From: Akkermansia sp.
Lineage (GTDB): Bacteria > Verrucomicrobiota > Verrucomicrobiia > Verrucomicrobiales > Akkermansiaceae
DNA: 6,439 bases
Assembly: GCA_017379255.1 (NCBI GenBank)
Contig: JAFNWZ010000220.1
Coordinates: forward strand, 1-6,439
Direction: 5' to 3'
Below, one piece after another: positions 1 through 5,976 of the stretch; positions within the stretch are counted from its first letter, which is position 1; every line of letters starts with the position of its first letter. The translations under genes and the position numbers were made by a program. The notes below the pieces were generated by a model. The model was given only the letters and a program-made list of their open reading frames with translations. It made no database searches and was not told the DNA's origin.

Positions 1-1
1 A

Positions 2-355
2 GTTGTTATTGCCGGCAGCAGGAATTTCAATGACTATGAGCTGTTTTCTTCGGTTGTGGATAAGTGCTTGTCGCGAATCCGGCACGAATATGATATTATC
101 ATTTTATCTGGGCATTGCTCCGGCGCGGATATGATGGCGGAACGGTATGCTCAGGAGAACGGCTTTGAACTGGAAGTATTTCCTGCCGATTGGAGTCTCG
201 GTCGTAAAGCCGGTCCACTGAGAAACAAAGCAATGGTCGATATTGCCGACTATGCCATTGCCTTCCCGAGCGGAGGTCGCGGCACACAATCCCTTATCAA
301 TTTCGCACACCAGAAGGGTATCCCCACCAAAGTATATCCCGTACAGACAGATTGA
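2..355 (+). CDS. SLOG-fold DUF2493-family protein (5' end cut off by window)
   Basis: The reading frame is open from base 2, so the gene begins to the left of the window; 117 residues and the TGA stop are visible. The GTG at 56 is internal, because the residues before it (VVIAGSRNFNDYELF) form the first beta strand and the GSR loop of the family. Other family marks are GHCSGAD (residues 37-43 of the fragment), FPADW (60-64), the GRKAGPLRNKAM stretch (67-78) and PSGGRGT (89-95) followed by a helix and GIPTKV. This is the Rossmann-like SLOG fold of DUF2493/YspA-type proteins, which are thought to bind nucleotide or ADP-ribose-like ligands; the actual ligand and partner are unknown. Such genes are frequent on phages and conjugative elements of Bacillota. 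It is followed closely by the lipoprotein gene, so the two are probably co-transcribed. The family call is confident; the role is not known. Confidence 0.88.
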   Translation, partial: VVIAGSRNFNDYELFSSVVDKCLSRIRHEYDIIILSGHCSGADMMAERYAQENGFELEVFPADWSLGRKAGPLRNKAMVDIADYAIAFPSGGRGTQSLINFAHQKGIPTKVYPVQTD

Positions 356-366
356 GAGGTACTGGT

Positions 367-990
367 ATGAAACGCTATTTATGCACAATGATTGCACTGC
401 TGATGGTTCTAACAGCATGCGCTGCACCGGCCACATCTGAGCCCGAGTCTACAAAATATATTCATGCCCCTTATGTGTCAACCATCACGGCAGAAGAGTG
501 CTTCATCTGCAGCGAGTCGAAGGGTACGTCCACCGGGTTGTACTGGGGAGAAGACAATGTCGGTCTTTTGAACCTCAACACTTTCGAAGTTCTGCGGATT
601 GAAATTAACCGCTATGAGAACGGCAAGCTGGTAGAAAAGCAGGCAGGCTTCATGCGGACAACTGGTATGAAAAGCGGTAGCGTGTTCGCAACTACTGACC
701 CCGACCGCGGCTATTCCCATGTTCGGATTGGTGGTGCCAACAGCTCTATTGACGCTGGTTCTATCCAAAGCCATCTGTGTCAGACCTGCCTTGATGAAAT
801 CAACAATATGCACTTTGGTGATTATCCGCCGGAAGCATACGCCATCGTGAATTTCACAGATAAGACCATCAGACCCCTGATTCAGAACACCACATTCTTT
901 GGCTCCGGAAACTATGGGGTTGACTGCGAATTTGAGGACGATGGCAACATCGACTTACTGATTTTCTATTGTCCACCCCGGTACCAATAA
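367..990 (+). CDS. Small lipoprotein with two CxxC pairs, function unknown
   Basis: A 207-residue protein. I chose ATG 367 rather than the in-frame TTG at 352, because it follows a GAGAGG ribosome binding site (354-359) and gives a proper lipoprotein signal: MKRY, a hydrophobic stretch, then the lipobox LTAC with Cys18. The mature part begins with a Ser/Thr/Pro/Glu-rich linker, so the protein is predicted to be secreted and anchored to the outer face of the membrane. It contains C45-F-I-C48 and C138-Q-T-C141, with two further cysteines at 187 and 202. The two CxxC pairs may bind a metal or form disulfides; nothing here decides which. The gap after the SLOG gene stop is 11 bases, so an operon is likely, and the terminator at 1023-1057 closes it. 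I do not recognise a named family. Confidence 0.8.
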   Translation: MKRYLCTMIALLMVLTACAAPATSEPESTKYIHAPYVSTITAEECFICSESKGTSTGLYWGEDNVGLLNLNTFEVLRIEINRYENGKLVEKQAGFMRTTGMKSGSVFATTDPDRGYSHVRIGGANSSIDAGSIQSHLCQTCLDEINNMHFGDYPPEAYAIVNFTDKTIRPLIQNTTFFGSGNYGVDCEFEDDGNIDLLIFYCPPRYQ

Positions 991-1022
991 CCGGCGAAGC
1001 CGGATTTATACACAAGGCATAA

Positions 1023-1057
1023 AAACACCCCGGCTGGAAAATCCAGTCGGGGTGTTT
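1023..1057. terminator. Bidirectional intrinsic terminator between convergent operons
   Basis: A 16-base arm (1023-1038) pairs with 1042-1057 with a single G-T wobble and a three-base AAA loop. The core is ACACCCCG/CGGGGTGT. On the plus strand it ends in GTTT; on the minus strand it runs into five T residues (complement of 1021-1025). It lies between the lipoprotein stop (990) and the stop of the leftward operon (1105), so it can end both transcripts. The remaining bases of the 991-1104 gap show nothing else I can support. Confidence 0.88.
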
Positions 1058-1104
1058 GCTACGAGAATTTGAACGTGGTTGGTGGTGGTTCTCATCTCAG
1101 GTGA

Positions 1105-1584
1105 CTAAAAAGAAATGATGTGATACAGAAGAAGCGCACATGCCGGATGCACAATATCATCCAGGTGCTCATACTCCTTTCCACTGATGGTATCCAGATG
1201 CGTAACATAGTACCCGAACTTCGGGTCCATTTCATGCGCAATCGAGCATGCACATCCAGCTACCTTTTTAAGGCTAACATCGCTGATGGCAAAGTTGGCA
1301 GCCTTGCCATCGATGCTTTTTGCAATCCCGGGGTCCGGGTTAAGGGAGACCAGGTGATTGCATGGGATACACTCAGATTCCTCGATGAGTGTAATTGTGG
1401 CAGATGCCAATGCATCCAGCCGTTCAATTTCGCGCTGCGTGAGCTTGCCGGCCATTTCCTTTGCTATCCGGTCGAGGTACAACTGGATAACTCTGGATTC
1501 ATGGGCTAATGCAAACAGCTTTTGAATACGAACACATTTGGTTTCATCCAAAGCCACAGCGGTTGTAGTTTCATTGTGCACCAT
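1105..1584 (-). CDS. Unknown protein, C module only (159 aa)
   Basis: The start ATG at 1584 lies 6 bases after an AAAGGAGG ribosome binding site that is inside the end of the 419-aa gene. The two genes overlap by 14 bases (1571-1584), so translation is coupled. I recognise no database family. By eye it aligns to the C-terminal parts of the 419-aa and 270-aa products: a helix SRVIQLYLDRIAKEM (residues 30-44), then EIERLDALASATITLI (52-67), then SLKKVAGCA (104-112), and a hydrophobic C-terminal helix around ACALLLYHII (148-157). It has no counterpart of their N module. Cysteines at 73, 76, 111 and 113 are not shared with the relatives. It is probably cytoplasmic, with no signal peptide. It is the last gene of the leftward operon and is followed by the bidirectional terminator. 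Confidence 0.75.
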   Translation of the reverse strand: MVHNETTTAVALDETKCVRIQKLFALAHESRVIQLYLDRIAKEMAGKLTQREIERLDALASATITLIEESECIPCNHLVSLNPDPGIAKSIDGKAANFAISDVSLKKVAGCACSIAHEMDPKFGYYVTHLDTISGKEYEHLDDIVHPACALLLYHIISF

Positions 1585-2830
1585 CGGTTTCCTCCTTTGG
1601 AGGCTTAGGCAGCAGCTGCTCGGAGAGGATTGCTGCCATCAGAAGTACTGCACAACGCGTGAGCACGGTTTTACTGGTCATATCAGCATCTCCGAAGAGC
1701 TCTGTAGGCCAGGTGGTCCACGAATTGCTGACGCGGTTCAAACTGGAACTCCAGGAGCAGTGGCGAGAGGGATGATTCTCTCCGTCACGTGCAAGCGGGA
1801 TTTCGTGAGTTGTGAAGACAAAGCCGTTCGGTTCTCTGCGTAAATTGGAAATCGCAGAAATGGTGCTCTCGATAAGCTGACGAAGGCGAATTGCCTCTGC
1901 TTCCTGCATAGCACCGTACCGCATCGTGATTTCGTCAATCAACTGTCTCGCGATAGCCCTCGGAGAAACAGATTTGATGATATCCATCACCAAGTAGCGT
2001 TTTCCACCGGGCTTCGGTTCCGTGTGGATAGGCGGCGCGGCATTCGAGAGGACGTGAGTGAGGAATTCCTGGTATTTCATTTGAGAAATAAACCGTGTAA
2101 CATCCTTCACTGCGAGGTCTTCGTCCGTTTCCGGGTGCCGCTGCTCAATCAGCTGATAGAGCTCACGTACACTACTTTGGGTATCCAGTGAGCACGACTC
2201 CGTGCATCCGATTACCTCACTTCCGTCGGGATATTCAAGGGAAACCTTGTACTGGGTTTCACGCTGCTTCTGGAGAACGATACGTGTTTCGGAAATTCCA
2301 AAGGACTCGCAGACAAATGTCACATCATCCTTCCGCATATAGTACAGTTTCGGCGAATATGCTCGGGCGTCATCCAGCAGAGCCTGAACAAAATCGTCAA
2401 CGATGTCGGAATCATCCTCAGCGTCGGCCTGTTCAGAGTCTGCTGCGCGGTTCTCCTGCTCCGCAAGGTGCGTGGAGAATGCGGTATAGATATCTGCCAG
2501 AACAGAGTCTTCTTCTCCGGGGGATACCATTTCCATAGAACTGTAGACGCAGCTACCGTCTGTTGCTTTTGTGGTGGTCATCACGTACTTGACGAATTTG
2601 CCATCACCGGTTCCCTGGGAGAGGTGAGATACCAGACCTTCTTCATCATCGATGATGAGGAATGTAGGAGAGTCCGGGTGCTGTTCGTTGGGAATCACAT
2701 CCCAGCGATGCTTCTGGAAGCCAGCTTGCGCATCTTCCAAAAGCTTATCCGCATATCGTTCTGCGGGGTTTTTCTGTCCGATGATAGCACCGGGGTCAGA
2801 GGTGATTTGGACTTCGAGCTTGTGATTCAT
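1571..2830 (-). CDS. Unknown protein with duplicated N module and one C module (419 aa)
   Basis: Start ATG at 2830, preceded by TTGGAG about 8 bases upstream. Three parts can be seen. N module copy 1 covers residues about 24-125 and has LLEDAQAGFQKHRW near its start. A very acidic linker (about 126-142) follows. N module copy 2 covers about 143-232, with LLDDARAYSPKLYY and a YKVSLEYPDG strand-turn. The C module covers about 238-412, with AIRLRQLIESTISAI (313-327) and SSSLNRVSNSW (361-371), and ends in a hydrophobic helix. Each part aligns by eye to the neighbouring 134-, 270- and 159-aa products. The Ser/Trp-rich stretch at 353-375 looks out of frame at first sight, but it aligns without gaps to residues 228-247 of the 270-aa protein, so I keep the frame as intact. 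No catalytic motif, signal peptide or known family is visible. Confidence 0.75.
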   Translation of the reverse strand: MNHKLEVQITSDPGAIIGQKNPAERYADKLLEDAQAGFQKHRWDVIPNEQHPDSPTFLIIDDEEGLVSHLSQGTGDGKFVKYVMTTTKATDGSCVYSSMEMVSPGEEDSVLADIYTAFSTHLAEQENRAADSEQADAEDDSDIVDDFVQALLDDARAYSPKLYYMRKDDVTFVCESFGISETRIVLQKQRETQYKVSLEYPDGSEVIGCTESCSLDTQSSVRELYQLIEQRHPETDEDLAVKDVTRFISQMKYQEFLTHVLSNAAPPIHTEPKPGGKRYLVMDIIKSVSPRAIARQLIDEITMRYGAMQEAEAIRLRQLIESTISAISNLRREPNGFVFTTHEIPLARDGENHPSRHCSWSSSLNRVSNSWTTWPTELFGDADMTSKTVLTRCAVLLMAAILSEQLLPKPPKEETDGAQ

Positions 2831-2874
2831 AGTAAAAACTCCAATCGTAAAATATTATGATGGCTTGCTGCCAT

Positions 2875-3279
2875 TCATTCGATAATAAGGGTGGGCTGCG
2901 TAGTATGCACACGGCGTTTCCATGTTGCTGTATGCACAGCTCTGGATACCTTCGTGTACAACTCGTGCAACTCAGACAATGGACCAAGGCAGAGGTCTAC
3001 CATGGTATACTTTGATTCAGCGCCATCGTAGAAAGTGAAGATAACCTGGTATCCTCCCTTGATGGGCCCTTTTTCAAAAACAACACGGTTTTTTCCGCCA
3101 TTCAGCCCGTCTCCTACAAACACGCTGAGATTGCTTCGTGTAGGATGAAAGCCCCATTGAATCTGAGGAGATGCAGATTGAATGTCATCAGACAAGAACT
3201 GAAGCAAATTGATTGCATCGGCTTCGGTCACTGGGTAATCTGGACAGTTATGGATAAAGTATCCTTCGCGAATCATCAT
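2875..3279 (-). CDS. Unknown protein, N module only (134 aa)
   Basis: Several starts are in frame: GTG 3288, TTG 3282, ATG 3279 and ATG 3276. The GAAAGGA ribosome binding site (about 3290-3296) is too close to the GTG but well placed for 3279-3282, so I use ATG 3279. The 17-base gap from the 270-aa gene stop contains that site, so the two are in one operon. Residues 22-115 align by eye to the N module of the 270-aa and 419-aa proteins: LLQFLSDDIQSASPQIQW (25-42), a strand with SVFVGDGLNGG (52-62), YQVIFTFYDG (77-86), and the closing helix LYTKVSRAV (107-115). The C module is absent. It is predicted soluble. The family is unrecognised, and 44 bases separate it from the next gene. Confidence 0.75.
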   Translation of the reverse strand: MMIREGYFIHNCPDYPVTEADAINLLQFLSDDIQSASPQIQWGFHPTRSNLSVFVGDGLNGGKNRVVFEKGPIKGGYQVIFTFYDGAESKYTMVDLCLGPLSELHELYTKVSRAVHTATWKRRVHTTQPTLIIE

Positions 3280-3296
3280 CAAGCACACATCCTTTC

Positions 3297-4109
3297 TCAG
3301 ACACCTTCGAGCAAATTCACAATGAAGTCCTTCGCAAATTTTAAATTGCGCTGGTCAGGGTGCAAGCCACCATAGTTGTAATCCGGGAACTTGACATACG
3401 AATTTGCTATCTGTGCCAGCGACGCACTTTTCAGACTTGCACAGATTTTTTTGTCTGGCAGCGACTGCAAGCCGATGCCTCGCAGCAGAAGGTCAACTTT
3501 CTTCGGCTTTGTGTTCACGATGTAAGATGCTGTAGCTCGAATCAAAGCCTCAAGACGAAGCCGTTCTACGCTATTCTTCGCAATCGAGAAACTGAGCATC
3601 GAAGGCTTGTCGAGGATTTCGGCGATGAGCTCGTCTACATCGACGCTGCACATGATATCTCGGACCGTAACACTTAGGTCTTCTGCCGGCTGAGGGTATT
3701 TCGCCTTAATAGCGCTCATTGCTTCCGCCAAAGGATTACCTCTTTGTGCCGCCTCCGCAAAGGTGACCGCGCAGGTGACTTTGTGCAGAAGGTGCTGAAG
3801 ATGCATATCGCAGTTGATGTCGCCATCCGTCTCGACGGCACAGTAGATTTGCTTGCCGTGACGGTTGTAGGTAAACTCAACGCCGGGCTTTTCGGTGAGC
3901 ATCCGAAGGGTCATCAGCGTTCCTTCCGCCAAGCCGTTGGAACAATAAATAATGCCATCTTTAGAATTACTACGTCGCCACTGAATCAACGGCTTGGATT
4001 TGGAGGCATCTGCGATGAGATTGTGGATGAAACAGCTGTGCTGCTTCTTGGTGACCTCGTTGCCTTCGGTGCAAGTGATGGTCAGGGTTCGTTGATGAGT
4101 TGTGTTCAT
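3297..4109 (-). CDS. Unknown protein with one N and one C module (270 aa)
   Basis: First gene of the leftward four-gene operon. ATG 4109 lies about 8 bases after AAAGGAG (on the minus strand, 4118-4124). Residues about 24-118 form the N module, with HNLIADASKSKPLIQW (29-44), EFTYNRHGKQIYCAVETDG (78-96) and the helix LLHKVTCAV (107-115). Residues about 142-270 form the C module: DIMCSVDVDELIAEILD (151-167), VERLRLEALIRATASYI (181-197), SASLAQIANSYVKFP (228-242), and the final helix FAKDFIVNLL (258-267). It is the simplest full N+C member, so it serves as the reference for reading the other three. No known family, no catalytic signature, no membrane segment. Its long leader is described separately. 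Confidence 0.78.
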   Translation of the reverse strand: MNTTHQRTLTITCTEGNEVTKKQHSCFIHNLIADASKSKPLIQWRRSNSKDGIIYCSNGLAEGTLMTLRMLTEKPGVEFTYNRHGKQIYCAVETDGDINCDMHLQHLLHKVTCAVTFAEAAQRGNPLAEAMSAIKAKYPQPAEDLSVTVRDIMCSVDVDELIAEILDKPSMLSFSIAKNSVERLRLEALIRATASYIVNTKPKKVDLLLRGIGLQSLPDKKICASLKSASLAQIANSYVKFPDYNYGGLHPDQRNLKFAKDFIVNLLEGV

Positions 4110-4149
4110 TGTGATTTCTCCTTTGTGTGTAGATTTGAGTGTGTATATG

Positions 4150-4425
4150 AACGCAGCGCAGAGCGCTGTCGGTTATGAGGGTGCTACCAGTCCCAGGCGG
4201 TTCGGAAAGAAAGGATAGGAACGAACCGGGGCGTTCCGGAACTGGTAGCGTGGAGTGCGGCGTGCAAATGCTGATGTGGGTGACGGGTTCACCAGCGGCC
4301 CCGGTAGTTGACATGACGCGAGACTTGATTCTGAATCTGCGATGAATGTCTTGGGCATATCGGAGCCCAAGGAACCGGTATTGTATGTCGACATGGAGCT
4401 CTTGTGGTAAGAGAAGTTGCACGCC
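4150..4425 (-). ncRNA. Structured leader RNA or candidate ncRNA ahead of the four-gene operon
   Basis: No convincing gene fits 4110-4517: the open frames here give low-complexity, His/Thr/Arg-rich products. The stretch holds an unusual number of perfect stems: CAGCGC 4154-4159 with 4163-4168 (loop AGA); GCTACCAG 4183-4190 with 4242-4249, enclosing CGGTTCG 4198-4204 with 4222-4228; GGTGA 4279-4283 with 4289-4293; CTTGGGC 4350-4356 with 4365-4371; GTTGACAT 4307-4314 with 4385-4392 (one wobble); and GCGTGCAA 4260-4267 with 4417-4424. All but the inner loops can form together. It lies between the terminator of the coiled-coil gene and the ribosome binding site of the 270-aa gene, so minus-strand transcription as a leader is the simplest reading. 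A free-standing RNA is also possible. I do not recognise a known riboswitch class. Confidence 0.5.
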
Positions 4426-4509
4426 TGATGATGTTTGGGCTACTGTCGTCATCACCATCTGTAAAGATTATGACATTCCGGACTTTACAACAAAATTTGA
4501 GTTGCACGC
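4415..4509. repeat. Ten-base direct repeat flanking the putative promoter
   Basis: AGTTGCACGC occurs at 4415-4424 and again at 4500-4509, 85 bases apart and on either side of the putative promoter. Eight of the bases also occur inverted as GCGTGCAA at 4260-4267. These could be operator half-sites, or part of the RNA fold in the case of the downstream copy. Confidence 0.4.
4467..4495 (-). promoter_or_regulatory. Possible promoter for the four-gene operon
   Basis: On the minus strand, CATAAT (4467-4472) is a fair -10 box. TTTTGT (4490-4495) is a weak -35 at a 17-base spacing. It is placed after the terminator at 4518-4545 and before the structured leader, which is where a promoter is needed. 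The -35 match is poor, so this is a positional guess. A start near 4460 would give a leader of about 350 bases. Confidence 0.3.
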
Positions 4510-4517
4510 ATATGTAA

Positions 4518-4545
4518 AACGGAGGACAATTTCTCGTCCTCCGTT
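4518..4545 (-). terminator. Intrinsic terminator after the coiled-coil gene
   Basis: AACGGAGGAC (4518-4527) pairs perfectly with GTCCTCCGTT (4536-4545) around an eight-base loop. On the minus strand the stem ends in TTTT (complement of 4516-4519). It begins 11 bases after the stop of the 82-aa gene and separates the recombinase transcript from the next operon. Confidence 0.8.
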
Positions 4546-4555
4546 CCTTGTATAG

Positions 4556-4804
4556 TTAATTTTGTTCTTGCTCCTGCGGAATGCTAATCTGCGCTAAGCT
4601 TCCGGACAGTTGGTAAAGCTGGCTGAGCGTATTGCTGAGTTGGACGATACTCTTTCGCAGGTTTTGCTCGATGCATCTGAGTATTTCCACATCAGATTTT
4701 CTCTGCGCATATTCCTCCTCCAATTGTTTCAGTTGACTCTTGATTGAGAATTCCTTGATGCATTCCTCAGGCGTTGGAACGCGGTCATCGTCGAAAAGAA
4801 GCAT
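4556..4804 (-). CDS. Small coiled-coil protein (82 aa), function unknown
   Basis: ATG 4804 is 7 bases downstream of an ideal AAGGAGG site (complement of 4812-4818), so this short gene is well supported. The N-terminus is MLLFDDDRVPTPEE. From about residue 20 to 65 the sequence is charged and Leu/Ile-rich with heptad-like spacing (SQLKQLEEEYAQRK, then IEQNLRKSIVQLSNTLSQL), which predicts a helical coiled coil and probably a dimer or oligomer. The tail is Gln/Glu-rich (PQEQEQN). It has no DNA-binding motif, signal peptide or membrane segment. It follows the recombinase stop by 59 bases and is closed by its own terminator, so it is likely co-expressed with the recombinase. A role as recombinase partner is only an inference. 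Confidence 0.78.
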   Translation of the reverse strand: MLLFDDDRVPTPEECIKEFSIKSQLKQLEEEYAQRKSDVEILRCIEQNLRKSIVQLSNTLSQLYQLSGSLAQISIPQEQEQN

Positions 4805-4829
4805 GATATTTCCTCCTTGGTTTATATGT

Positions 4830-4845
4830 GATATTCTGCAATATC
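4830..4845. repeat. Short inverted repeat between recombinase and coiled-coil genes
   Basis: GATATT (4830-4835) and AATATC (4840-4845) form a perfect six-base inverted repeat around CTGC. It is in the 59-base spacer and lacks a T tract, so it is not a terminator. It may be an operator or a weak mRNA hairpin. Confidence 0.3.
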
Positions 4846-4863
4846 CCGTAGGGGTCCGCAGCT

Positions 4864-5775
4864 TTATAAATTACCTAAATAAAATTCTCTCGCGACCGAC
4901 TCTCTGCCGTGGCCGAGTACAATGCTAACTTTGCGTAAACTTTTTTTATCCAACGGCGGCCGCTTACGGAGGTCCTTCCTCCGATAGCATCGGTCCTCAC
5001 GAGGAATTTCGTTAGCGGGTCTGGCGTAGCGGAGGTAGCATTTCTGGGCATATACGCTTCTGAAGTGATGCTGGTCCGCTGCATCCGGAATTCGCGGGAA
5101 CACGCGAGACGTGGTGCAATTTCTCATGGTGTCTACTACGAGTTGAACTTCCTCTGGGGTTCCTATAATGGGCACAAGACGTTTCTTACCGCCTTTGCTT
5201 CCTTTAACTACCTTGATGTACCAGAGGTTTTCGTGGTCTTCAAGATTCGCAACGTTCTCGCAATCACTGCCGTGCAAGAGAAGGTCGGGAGCCAAAGCGC
5301 GAAGCTCACTTTTTCTTAAGCCAGTACATTCACAGAACGTTTTGTACGTTGCCCATTTCTCTTGCGACCAGTGCTTGTCTCTTTCGACTGAATGGCGCGA
5401 CCTCTTGATATTCTTGCGTTCCCGTTTGGGTGTCGGAATATAATCAGCCGAAGTATCGCCGTACAGCTTGCACAGGGCAGCCACATCTAATTTCAAAGTG
5501 AAAGCAGACTTGCCCTCATTTTGGCGTTTCAGTATCCAGGCATCACAAAACTGGCGAGCCTCCTCAAGTGTTTTACATTTATGATTTTCCTTAATATACC
5601 GGGCAAAATATGAAAGCTCTTTTTTGTAACTTTTATATGTGTTATAGGAGAAAATGTAATTTTTATAATCTCCATCGATTTTATGTTGCAGCTTACTATT
5701 GCCAGCACCGGCGTGAAGTTTCTGTTGCAGCACGTCGTTAATTTGCATCATGAGGCTCTTGTGCTTGTGTCCCAT
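4864..5775 (-). CDS. Tyrosine recombinase / phage-type integrase (303 aa)
   Basis: I place the start at ATG 5775 (MGHKHKSL), which follows GGAGGTG at 6 bases. The frame extends 17 codons further, but those overlap the ribosome binding site. The N-terminal half holds a SAM-like core-binding domain (about residues 40-115, YNTYKSYKKELSYFARYIKE). The C-terminal half has the full catalytic set: R154 in TGLRKSEL, K191 in KVVKGSKGGKKR, H236-x-x-R239 in HHFRS, H289 in VLGHGRES, and the nucleophile Y299 in REFYL. It is therefore probably active. The 50 residues between the HxxR and the GH are long; a CYRRKD...DKKSL segment there recalls the Integrase_1 type of tyrosine recombinase (from memory, not searched). 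It cuts and rejoins DNA at specific sites; target sites may lie in the repeats just upstream. Confidence 0.93.
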   Translation of the reverse strand: MGHKHKSLMMQINDVLQQKLHAGAGNSKLQHKIDGDYKNYIFSYNTYKSYKKELSYFARYIKENHKCKTLEEARQFCDAWILKRQNEGKSAFTLKLDVAALCKLYGDTSADYIPTPKRERKNIKRSRHSVERDKHWSQEKWATYKTFCECTGLRKSELRALAPDLLLHGSDCENVANLEDHENLWYIKVVKGSKGGKKRLVPIIGTPEEVQLVVDTMRNCTTSRVFPRIPDAADQHHFRSVYAQKCYLRYARPANEIPREDRCYRRKDLRKRPPLDKKSLRKVSIVLGHGRESVAREFYLGNL

Positions 5776-5820
5776 ATTTTTCACCTCCATAGGTAGCGAT
5801 TGATTGTTAAGGCTAAAAGC

Positions 5821-5884
5821 AACCACTCTTTTTTACTGCATACGCAGATTGGTGTTATGGACCACCGGCTGATATAAAACCAGC
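5821..5884. repeat. Copy A of an 87-base-spaced structured repeat
   Basis: The order is AACCACTCTT (5821-5830); a 23-base variable part with the hairpin CTGC/GCAG (5836-5847); GTTATGGACCACC (5854-5866); and a GCTGATATA box (5868-5876) that pairs GCTG with CAGC (5881-5884). It lies about 45 bases upstream of the recombinase start and matches copy B at 5908-5976. It may be a recombinase binding or recombination site, or a leader RNA element. Confidence 0.7.
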
Positions 5885-5907
5885 AAAATTAAATGGGTAT
5901 ATGCGAA

Positions 5908-5976
5908 AACCACTCTTGTGTTGCTACTGGGTAGCGAGATGTTATGGACCACCTCTGCTGATATATCGCCATCAGC
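5908..5976. repeat. Copy B of the 87-base-spaced structured repeat
   Basis: AACCACTCTT (5908-5917) and GTTATGGACCACC (5941-5953) recur exactly 87 bases from copy A. The 23 bases between them differ in sequence but again hold a hairpin at the same place, GCTAC/GTAGC (5923-5935). The GCTGATATA box (5957-5965) forms a six-base stem with ATCAGC (5971-5976). Conserved boxes with a position-matched hairpin of different sequence suggest that the shape is selected. Confidence 0.7.

Noticed and set aside
1120..1509. A plus-strand open frame of 129 codons opposite the 159-aa gene.
   Set aside because: It is antisense to a gene that has an ideal ribosome binding site, operon overlap and paralog support; it has none of these itself.
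1683..1785. A possible -1 frameshift near 1775 in the 419-aa gene, giving a protein-like alternative tail (ESSLSPLLLEFQFEPRQQ...) ending at 1683 and a separate 36-aa ORF from ATG 1681 to 1571.
   Set aside because: The uninterrupted frame aligns without gaps to the paralogous 270-aa protein (SASLAQIANSY versus SSSLNRVSNSW, with matching Pro and Gly further on) and also ends in a hydrophobic helix like the paralogs. The intact 419-aa reading is therefore better supported.
3970..4507. Open frames on the minus strand across the leader (up to 162 codons).
   Set aside because: Composition is His/Thr/Arg-rich and not protein-like, there is no good ribosome binding site, one overlaps the 270-aa gene out of frame, and the region is better explained by its many perfect stems.
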